Assembly: GCA_963783105.1 (NCBI GenBank)
Contig: CAWAMI010000007.1
Span: 434,001 to 498,000, forward strand
Length of the DNA: 64,000 bases
Direction of reading: 5' to 3'
Source of the DNA: JAVEDQ01 sp963783105
GTDB lineage: Bacteria > Actinomycetota > Actinomycetes > Frankiales > Frankiaceae
The notes below the pieces were generated by a model that was not told the origin of the DNA, made no database searches, and worked only from the letters and a program-made list of their open reading frames with translations. Below are positions 58,546 through 64,000 of this stretch, piece by piece. The position numbers were made by a program, and so were the translations under genes. Each line of letters begins with the position of its first letter. The first letter of the stretch is position 1.

Positions 58546-59328
58546 GTGACGACGGCATCGGGGCGGGGGTCGCTCGTCGACGACGTCGGCGTCGAGGTGG
58601 TGCTGGCCCGGACGGTGCACCGCGTCGTGTCGTTGGTGCCGAGCCTGACCGAGGCCCTCGCGGCGAGCGAGCCCGGTCTGCTCGTCGGCGCGACCGACTG
58701 GTGCAGCCATCCGCCGGATCTCCGGGTGGACCGGGTCCGCGGCACGAAGAACCCTCGCCTGGAGCAGGTGGGTGAGCTCGCTCCGGACCTGGTCGTGGCC
58801 AACGAGGAGGAGAACCGCCCGGCCGACCTCGCCGCGTTGCGCGCGGCCGGCCTCGCCGTGTGGACCACGAACCCGCGCACCGTGCCGGAGGCGTTGACCA
58901 GCCTGCGGCGCCTGCTCACGTCGGCCTGCGGCCTCGATGAGCCGGACTGGCTGCGGCAGGCCGACGCCGTGTGGCGCGCGCTGCCGCCGGTCCGGCGCCG
59001 ACGTCGGGCCGTCGTCCCGATCTGGCGGCGCCCATGGATGGCGCTCGGCCGGGACACGTTCGCCGGCGATGTGCTGCAGCGCCTCGGGGTCGACAACGTC
59101 CTGGCCGAGCATGCCGAGCGCTATCCGCGGATCGACGTCGGCCGACTGCCGGACATCGACCTCGTGGTCCTGCCCGACGAGCCCTACGCCTTCGCCGCGG
59201 ACGACGGGCCGGAGTCGTTCGCGACGGTCCCCGCCGCGCTCGTGTCGGGGCGGCACCTCACCTGGTACGGCCCGTCGCTGGTCGAGGCACCCGAGGTGCT
59301 GGGCGCCGCGCTCGCGACGGCAACCTGA
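58546..59328 (+). CDS. Helical-backbone metal receptor (BtuF/FepB-like) without signal peptide
   Basis: 260 residues. It has the two-lobe periplasmic-binding fold of the cobalamin/siderophore receptor type: VHRVVSLVPSLTEALAASEP, LVGATDWCSHPPDLRVDRVR, NPRLEQVGELAPDLVVANEE and YPRIDVGRLPDIDLVVLPDE. No signal peptide or lipobox is present and no ABC permease or ATPase gene is near. It may act in the cytoplasm as a corrinoid or heme carrier, or be an orphan. GTG 58546 is the start. Confidence in the fold is high; the ligand is open. Confidence 0.85.
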   Translation: MTTASGRGSLVDDVGVEVVLARTVHRVVSLVPSLTEALAASEPGLLVGATDWCSHPPDLRVDRVRGTKNPRLEQVGELAPDLVVANEEENRPADLAALRAAGLAVWTTNPRTVPEALTSLRRLLTSACGLDEPDWLRQADAVWRALPPVRRRRRAVVPIWRRPWMALGRDTFAGDVLQRLGVDNVLAEHAERYPRIDVGRLPDIDLVVLPDEPYAFAADDGPESFATVPAALVSGRHLTWYGPSLVEAPEVLGAALATAT

Positions 59329-59356
59329 GGACGTAGGCGGGCCGTCCCGGGCTCCC

Positions 59357-60238
59357 TCAGCTGTAGCTGTGCTCCGGCCCGGGGTATTCGCCGCTGCGCA
59401 CCTCATCGGCGTAGGTGCGCGCTGCCTCGAGCAGGGTTCCGCGCAGGTCCGCGTATCGCTTGAGGAACTTCGGCCCCTTGCCCGGCGTCATGCCTGCCAT
59501 GTCGGTCCAGACGAGTACCTGGGCGTCGGTCCCCGGGCCGCCACCGATGCCGATGGTGGGGATGCGCAGTTCCTTCGTCACGCGGGCGGCGAGGTCGGAC
59601 GGCACGACCTCGAGCACGATCGCGAAGGCGCCGGCCTCCTGCAGTGCGAGCGCTTCCTCGATCAGCAGATCGCCGGCCTCACCCCGCCCCTGGACCCGGT
59701 AGCCGCCGAGCGTGTGCACGCTCTGCGGCGTGAGGCCGAGGTGACCCATGACGGCGATACCGGACGCGGTGAGCAGTTCGACCTGCGGAACGACCCGACG
59801 GCCGCCCTCGAGCTTGACCGCCTGCGCACCTCCGACTTTCACCAGCCGCAGCGCGCTCTCCAACGCCTGCTGGGGGGATGCCTGGTAGGACCCGAACGGC
59901 AGGTCGCCCACCACGAGCGCGCGAGACGTCGAACGCGCCACCGCTCGGGTGAGGGGCAGCAGATCGTCCAGGGTGACCGGAACCGTGTTCTCGTACCCGA
60001 GGACGTTGTTGCCGGCCGAGTCGCCGACGAGCAGGACGGGGATGCCCGCCTCGTCGAAGATCGCGGCGGTGAGCATGTCGTAGGAGGTGAGCATCGCCCA
60101 CCGCTCGCCGCGGTCCTTTGCCGCCTGCAGGTCCCGCACCGTCACACGGCGCGAGGTGATCCCGCCGTAGAGGCTCTGCTCGGTCGTCGTGGTGGGCTGC
60201 GACCCGGAAGCCCCCGGGGTCTCGCTGCTCGAGCTCAT
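59357..60238 (-). CDS. panB: 3-Methyl-2-oxobutanoate hydroxymethyltransferase
   Basis: 293 residues. It makes ketopantoate from alpha-ketoisovalerate with methylenetetrahydrofolate, the first step of pantothenate and CoA synthesis. Typical segments are AMLTSYDMLTAAIFDEAGIP, VLLVGDSAGNNVLGYENTVP, GGAQAVKLEGGRRVVPQVEL, GIAVMGHLGLTPQSVHTLGG and VVPSDLAARVTKELRIPTIG, with metal-binding Asp and catalytic Glu in LVGDSA and LEGG. ATG 60238 begins after a low-complexity leader of serines; the open frame upstream is not family-like. panC and panD are not in the window. Confidence 0.95.
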   Translation of the reverse strand: MSSSSETPGASGSQPTTTTEQSLYGGITSRRVTVRDLQAAKDRGERWAMLTSYDMLTAAIFDEAGIPVLLVGDSAGNNVLGYENTVPVTLDDLLPLTRAVARSTSRALVVGDLPFGSYQASPQQALESALRLVKVGGAQAVKLEGGRRVVPQVELLTASGIAVMGHLGLTPQSVHTLGGYRVQGRGEAGDLLIEEALALQEAGAFAIVLEVVPSDLAARVTKELRIPTIGIGGGPGTDAQVLVWTDMAGMTPGKGPKFLKRYADLRGTLLEAARTYADEVRSGEYPGPEHSYS

Positions 60239-60481
60239 GCGCGTCCTTCCGTCCGTCCGGGCGTCGTTCCGACGTCCCGGCAGCACTTCGATGGTCGCAC
60301 TCGTTCCGTCGCCGACCGAGGGTGAGCCCGCGCACAAGGCCGGGTGAGGCCGCCAACGCACTCTCCGTCGCCTTACGGCGACGAACCCGCCCTGAACGCC
60401 TACCTCACCCGCAGCACCGCCCGCCGGCGAGAACGCGAAGCCGCCGACACCCAACACAGCCTCGACGGGAAGGTCGGTCGT

Positions 60482-60739
60482 TCAGCGGCGTCCGCACACG
60501 GGGCAGCCGCCGGTGCCCTCGAGGGGACGCAGCGCGCAGCACCCCGGGTGGTGGCAGGCGACGAAGTCGGCCTGCGAGTCGATGCACACCTCGCCGCCGG
60601 CGGCGATGTCCGGCGCGGACACCGGCGGCAGGCCGCGGCGTCGCATCCATCCACGGCTGCGACCGCTGTCGGGACGGGGCTGGGAGAGGGCCGCCACCAC
60701 CAGGGAGCGGGGGAGGGGGCCGGAGATCTGCACGCTCAT
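60482..60739 (-). CDS. Small Cys-rich hypothetical protein
   Basis: 85 residues starting MSVQISGPLPRSLVVAALSQ, with EVCIDSQADFVACHHPGCCA and CPVCGRR at the C-terminus. Cys and His (C...CHHPGCC...CPVC) could form one zinc site. ATG 60739 has no strong ribosome site. It is similar in style to small zinc proteins near 22 kb, but I know no family. It is divergent from the quinone-reductase-like gene. Confidence 0.55.
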   Translation of the reverse strand: MSVQISGPLPRSLVVAALSQPRPDSGRSRGWMRRRGLPPVSAPDIAAGGEVCIDSQADFVACHHPGCCALRPLEGTGGCPVCGRR

Positions 60740-60900
60740 GAGGTCACTCGCTGGGGGTTCGGCGGCGATCGAACATCTATCGAGTCGACCACGTAGATGC
60801 CCACTTGCCGAATGGACACGCCAGAGCGTGACGAACGTCGGGCCGAATCTCACGGACGGTCACAGGGGGTTGCCCTCGGAAGTCGGTGCAGTGCGCCCGC

Positions 60901-60906
60901 TAGGGT
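60901..60906 (+). promoter_or_regulatory. Probable leaderless -10 box TAGGGT of the dehydrogenase gene
   Basis: TAGGGT fits TANNNT and ends 6 bases before GTG 60913. There is no ribosome site. The message probably starts at the start codon. Confidence 0.55.
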
Positions 60907-60912
60907 CGACAT

Positions 60913-61881
60913 GTGCTCGCTGCTTATGCCGCCCGGATCGACAAGGACACGCCGCTGAACGGCCTCGAGGTGGCCGACCGGCCGGAACCCGAGGTGCCCG
61001 AGGGCTGGGCGCGGGTCCAGGTGCGGGCCGCCGCATTGAACCACCATGAGCTGTGGTCGCTCCGCGGCGTGGGGCTCTCCGAGGACCAGCTGCCGATGAT
61101 CCTCGGCTGCGACGCCTCGGGGGTGACCGACGACGGCACCGAGGTCGTCGTCCACGCTGTGATCGGCGACCCGGCCGCGGGCGGCGGGGACGAGACGCTC
61201 GACCCCAAGCGCACCCTGCTCTCCGAGCTGCACCCCGGCACGCTGGCCGAATACGTCGCCGTGCCCGAGCGCAACCTCGTGCCCAAGCCGGCGGGGCTCT
61301 CCTGGGAGGAGGCGGCCTGCCTGCCGACCGCCTACCTCACCGCATACCGCATGCTCGTCACCCGCTCCGGCCTGCAGGGACCGAGCACGGTGCTGATCCA
61401 GGGCGCCGGCGGCGGGGTGGCGACCGCGGCGATCCTGCTGGCGAAGGCACTGGGCCACACGGTGTTCGTCACCTCCCGGGACGAGTCCAAGCGGCAGCGC
61501 GCGCTGGACCTCGGAGCCGACGAGGCGGTGGAACCCGGCACGCGTCTGCCGTCGCGGGTCGACGCGGTCATGGAAACCGTGGGGGAGGCGACCTGGGACC
61601 ACTCGATCAAGTCGCTTCGCCCTGGCGGGACACTCGTGGTCTCCGGTGCGACCAGCGGCCGCAAGCCCCCGACGGACCTCAACCGCGTCTTCTTCCTCCA
61701 GCTGTCCATCGTCGGCTCGACGATGGGTACCCGCGAGGAGCTCGATGCCCTCGTGCAGTTGGTCGGGGAGAAGAACGTGAAGCCGCTGATCTCCGACGTC
61801 CGCCCGCTCGCGCAGGCACGCGAATCGGTCGAGCTGCTCGCGGGCGGCGACGTCTTCGGCAAGCTCGTCCTGACCACCTGA
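60913..61881 (+). CDS. Zinc-type alcohol dehydrogenase-like/quinone oxidoreductase
   Basis: 322 residues of the medium-chain dehydrogenase fold. VQVRAAALNHHELWSLRGVG, ILGCDASGVTDDGTEVVVHA, AACLPTAYLTAYRMLVTRSG and the cofactor motif VLIQGAGGGVATAAILLAKA are clear, with GHTVFVTSRDESKRQRALDL after it. The usual structural zinc cysteines are missing, so it is likely of the quinone-reductase type and uses NADPH. The start GTG 60913 is probably leaderless. The glycosyltransferase gene follows after 11 bases and may be cotranscribed. The substrate is unknown. Confidence 0.9.
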   Translation: MLAAYAARIDKDTPLNGLEVADRPEPEVPEGWARVQVRAAALNHHELWSLRGVGLSEDQLPMILGCDASGVTDDGTEVVVHAVIGDPAAGGGDETLDPKRTLLSELHPGTLAEYVAVPERNLVPKPAGLSWEEAACLPTAYLTAYRMLVTRSGLQGPSTVLIQGAGGGVATAAILLAKALGHTVFVTSRDESKRQRALDLGADEAVEPGTRLPSRVDAVMETVGEATWDHSIKSLRPGGTLVVSGATSGRKPPTDLNRVFFLQLSIVGSTMGTREELDALVQLVGEKNVKPLISDVRPLAQARESVELLAGGDVFGKLVLTT

Positions 61882-61892
61882 GGTCCCGCCCG

Positions 61893-63113
61893 GTGAGGAT
61901 CGCCGTCGTGGCGGGCCCCGCGCCCGGCCACGCCTTCCCGGCCGCGTCCCTGGCGACCGCCTTGCAGAAGCGCGGTCACGACGTGGTCGTCGTAACCGGG
62001 GTCAGCTGGCTCGAACCCCTCGAGCGCGCCGGTCTTCCGGCCGAGCACCTGCCCCTGCTCAAGGCCGACCCCCGGGACGCCATCTTCGGTTTCCGCCTCT
62101 ACGGCCGCGCCGCGGAGCAGGCCGGCCCACTCGCCGAGATGCTGACCGCCGCCCGGGTCGAGGCCGTCGTCAGCGACACCATCACCGTCGCCGGGGCGTT
62201 CGCCGCCGACCTCGCGGACCTGCCCTGGGTCGAGCTCATCCCGCACCCCCTGCAGGACTACAGCGAGTGGCTGCCGGCGCCGGGCACCGGCCTGCGCCCC
62301 GGCCGCAACCCGATCACCAGGGGCAGGGACGCCGTGCTCCGGTCGATGCACCGCAAGGGCCTGCGGCAGGGGGCCGGAGAACGGGCGGAGGCCCGGCGGG
62401 GCATCGGCCTGCCGCCGCAGGAGCGCACGCCCGTCGGACGGCTCGTCGCAACACTGCCCGGGCTGGAGATCGCGCGGCCGGACTGGCCGGACAACACGAT
62501 CGTGGTCGGGCCGATGGAGTGGGACCCGGCCGAGTTCAAGGCGGGCGACCGGGACGTCCCGCTCCCGCCCGGCGACGCGCCGCTGGTGTTCGTCTCGGCG
62601 TCCACGGCGCCGAGCGGTGCGACCGGGCTGCTCGAGGCCTCGCTGATCGCCTGTGAGCACCTGGGCCTGCGGCTCGTCTCGACCCAGTTCGACAAGTACG
62701 ACGGTGCGCTGCCCGAGTGGGCCTCCGTCGGTCCCGGGCGCCAGGCCCCCGCGCTCGCCGCCTCCTCCGTGGTGGTGGCCGGCGGCGGGCACGGCATGGT
62801 CGCCAAGGCGTTGGTACGCGGCCTTCCGCAGCTGGTCATCCCCGGCGGCGGTGAGCAGTTCGACAACGCGATGCGGCTCAAGCGCCTCGGCGCCGCCATA
62901 CCGATGCTCCCGATGCGGCTGACGCCGGCGAAGGCCACGACGGCGATCGCCCGGCTGGTCGGCGACCCCGCGTACACGGCCGCCGCCCGCCGGGTGGGGG
63001 CGAGCGCGTCCCACCTCGACCCGGACTACGCCGCCGGCATGGTGGAGCGGCTGCTCGACCCCGTGCGCCTCGGCGCCCGACCCCGGACGATCAGGTCGCG
63101 GATCGCTGCTTGA
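61893..63113 (+). CDS. Glycosyltransferase of the MGT/UGT (GT1) type
   Basis: 406 residues. The N-terminal domain starts VRIAVVAGPAPGHAFPAASL, with ATALQKRGHDVVVVTGVSWL and VEAVVSDTITVAGAFAADLA. The C-terminal donor domain has LVFVSASTAPSGATGLLEAS, PALAASSVVVAGGGHGMVAK and LVIPGGGEQFDNAMRLKRLG, which match the GT1 family that glycosylates small molecules or lipids. GTG 61893 follows the dehydrogenase stop by 11 bases. Acceptor and sugar are unknown. The 3' end overlaps the convergent membrane protein gene by 23 bases. Confidence 0.9.
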   Translation: MRIAVVAGPAPGHAFPAASLATALQKRGHDVVVVTGVSWLEPLERAGLPAEHLPLLKADPRDAIFGFRLYGRAAEQAGPLAEMLTAARVEAVVSDTITVAGAFAADLADLPWVELIPHPLQDYSEWLPAPGTGLRPGRNPITRGRDAVLRSMHRKGLRQGAGERAEARRGIGLPPQERTPVGRLVATLPGLEIARPDWPDNTIVVGPMEWDPAEFKAGDRDVPLPPGDAPLVFVSASTAPSGATGLLEASLIACEHLGLRLVSTQFDKYDGALPEWASVGPGRQAPALAASSVVVAGGGHGMVAKALVRGLPQLVIPGGGEQFDNAMRLKRLGAAIPMLPMRLTPAKATTAIARLVGDPAYTAAARRVGASASHLDPDYAAGMVERLLDPVRLGARPRTIRSRIAA

Positions 63114-63597
63114 TCAGCGTGCCGAGTCCCAGGCAGACCGCGCCGAAGCCGCCGCCGGTGATCAGCGCCAGGCAGGCCTGCGCGATCTTGTAGGCGCTGC
63201 TGCTACCGAGACCGAAGTCGGTGGCCAGCAGCAGGATCGCGGCGAGCACCCCGAGCCCGGCGAGCACATAGCCGGTGATGGTGAGGATCTGCGCGACACC
63301 GTTCGGGCTGTTCAGTACGTTGCCGCCGGAGTGGCCGCTCGGCGCCGGCGCGCCGCCGTACTGCTGCTGGCCGGGGTAGCCGCCGTACTGCTGCTGCCCG
63401 AACGCGGGCTGCTGGCCGTAGCCCGAGGCGGGGTAGGCGGATGGCTGGCCCCCGGCCGGCTGACCGCCGGCCTGCTGGCCTCCGACCTGCGTCTGCCCGT
63501 AGTCCGGCTGGGCACCGGTCTGGCCGTAACCGGACTGGGGGTAGCCGCCCTGCCCGGGCTGGCCTGATGAACCCTGAGGCGGGTAGGACTCGGACAC
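63091..63597 (-). CDS. Two-helix membrane protein with Gly/Gln/Pro/Tyr-rich N-terminus
   Basis: 168 residues. Residues 1-90 are low-complexity (SGYGQTGAQPDYGQTQVGGQ, QQQYGGYPGQQQYGGAPAPS). Two membrane helices follow (AQILTITGYVLAGLGVLAAI and AQACLALITGGGFGAVCLGL) with a short basic end. It resembles the DUF4190-type protein at 43.7 kb in layout but not in detail. GTG 63597 has an AAGGAG site. It overlaps the glycosyltransferase 3' end, which is coding on the other strand. Function is unknown. Confidence 0.78.
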   Translation of the reverse strand: MSESYPPQGSSGQPGQGGYPQSGYGQTGAQPDYGQTQVGGQQAGGQPAGGQPSAYPASGYGQQPAFGQQQYGGYPGQQQYGGAPAPSGHSGGNVLNSPNGVAQILTITGYVLAGLGVLAAILLLATDFGLGSSSAYKIAQACLALITGGGFGAVCLGLGTLIKQRSAT

Positions 63598-63729
63598 GGC
63601 GCTCCTTCACGACTTCTCGGACGTTCGGCGTCTGTGCCGAAACGCATGCAGTCTGACGGCATTGTCCACCCGCCGTTCGATGGACGCGCCGCATCGGCGA
63701 ACAAGATCGGGCCGGTTCCGGAACGACCG

Positions 63730-63909
63730 TCAGTCCTCGGGGTCGTCCTCCAGCCGCGCGAGCCACGTCGCGAGCCGCTCGACCGGGATCTCGAATTCCG
63801 GGTTCTGGTCGACGAAATCCCGGAACCGCTCGGCCAGCCAGCCGAACGACACGGTCTCCTCGCCGCGGCGCTCGGCCAACTCCTCCAGACCCCGGTCCGT
63901 GAAGTACAT
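63730..63909 (-). CDS. DUF6104 family protein
   Basis: 59 residues: MYFTDRGLEELAERRGEETV, SFGWLAERFRDFVDQNPEFE, IPVERLATWLARLEDDPED. This matches the small, highly conserved actinobacterial DUF6104 family from end to end. Genes of the family often lie beside kgd (2-oxoglutarate dehydrogenase E1), as seems true here. The start is ATG 63909. Function is unknown. Confidence 0.88.
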   Translation of the reverse strand: MYFTDRGLEELAERRGEETVSFGWLAERFRDFVDQNPEFEIPVERLATWLARLEDDPED

Positions 63910-63950
63910 CAGCGCAGGTACCCGCCCCCGTCAGGCTTGCCGATCGAATC

Positions 63951-64000
63951 TCAGGAGCTCAGCGCCGCCTCGATGAGCGCGGCCTGCTCCGCCTCGTGCA
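63951..64000 (-). CDS. Probable C-terminus of 2-oxoglutarate dehydrogenase E1/kgd, partial
   Basis: Only 16 codons are inside the window: HEAEQAALIEAALSS then stop. Multifunctional actinobacterial 2-oxoglutarate dehydrogenase/decarboxylase proteins end in a similar H-x-x-EQ-x-x-L helix, and DUF6104 is a usual neighbour. The assignment is an inference from so little sequence. Confidence 0.4.
   Translation of the reverse strand, partial: HEAEQAALIEAALSS

Overview
The window is about 64 kb of very GC-rich DNA with dense genes, frequent GTG starts and ATGA/GTGA overlaps. Several families point to an actinomycete: an SsgA/SsgB-like sporulation-type protein, mycothiol-linked and F420-linked enzymes, homodimeric aceE beside DUF3052 and AhpE, the Nif3 / zinc-ribbon / RNase H-phosphatase trio, a bacterial type A RNase P RNA, and DUF6104 next to a probable kgd. 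The order or genus cannot be fixed from the sequence alone. A spore-forming lineage (Pseudonocardiales, Geodermatophilales, Frankiales or similar) is the best guess.

Layout. 1-4.1 kb: cytochrome bd oxidase (cydA with a frameshift, cydB) and a CPA-type antiporter. 4.2-8.2 kb (minus): a lipoprotein, then a compact carrier-protein / adenylating-ligase / hexapeptide-acyltransferase cassette. 8.4-10.1 kb: two tiny genes, a maltose-type acetyltransferase and a structured tandem repeat. 10.3-16.3 kb: SsgB-like protein, PAP2-diacylglycerol kinase fusion, PolX-like PHP protein, a MarR regulator with an obvious operator, and small proteins. 16.5-23.2 kb: aceE, YjbQ, DUF3052, a mycothiol-type enzyme, ahpE and a Mut7-C nuclease. 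23.3-25.5 kb: tRNA-Val, VapBC and a P450. 25.5-28.9 kb (minus): a three-gene signalling operon (UBP zinc finger, response regulator fused to a flavin reductase, cNMP-type histidine kinase). 29-33.9 kb: TetR, a spore photoproduct lyase relic, the Nif3 operon and a LapA-like protein. 33.9-35.2 kb: rnpB, then a decayed integrase and a decayed PAS gene. 35.3-40.3 kb: a CoA-ester operon with an unusual hydroxyacyl-CoA dehydrogenase/acyl-CoA dehydrogenase fusion. 41-43 kb: iron-sulfur-type regulator, ferredoxin and hemerythrin. 43-57.5 kb: sensory and surface proteins (RD-repeat protein, DUF4190, SpoIIE phosphatase, a proline-rich TY-Chap-like protein, histidine kinase, subtilase with SSWTG repeats), a CDF efflux pump, a metallopeptidase lipoprotein and a glycine/serine-rich membrane protein. 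57.7-64 kb: F420 reductase, metal-receptor protein, panB, quinone-reductase-like enzyme, glycosyltransferase, DUF6104 and the probable 3' end of kgd.

Themes. Respiration and redox control recur: cyd, aceE, AhpE, the flavin response regulator, ferredoxin/hemerythrin and the F420 reductase. There are at least five decayed or frameshifted genes: cydA, spore photoproduct lyase, integrase, PAS, and a VOC fragment under caiB. The most promising material for new biology is the HAD-ACAD fusion operon, the response regulator-flavoprotein operon that has lost the thioredoxin-reductase CxxC, the acyl-carrier/ligase/acyltransferase cassette, and the regulator/ferredoxin/hemerythrin set. Gene-free stretches not listed separately (for example 46663-46973, 48873-49152, 53543-53815, 57492-57755 and 60239-60481) show nothing I can name.
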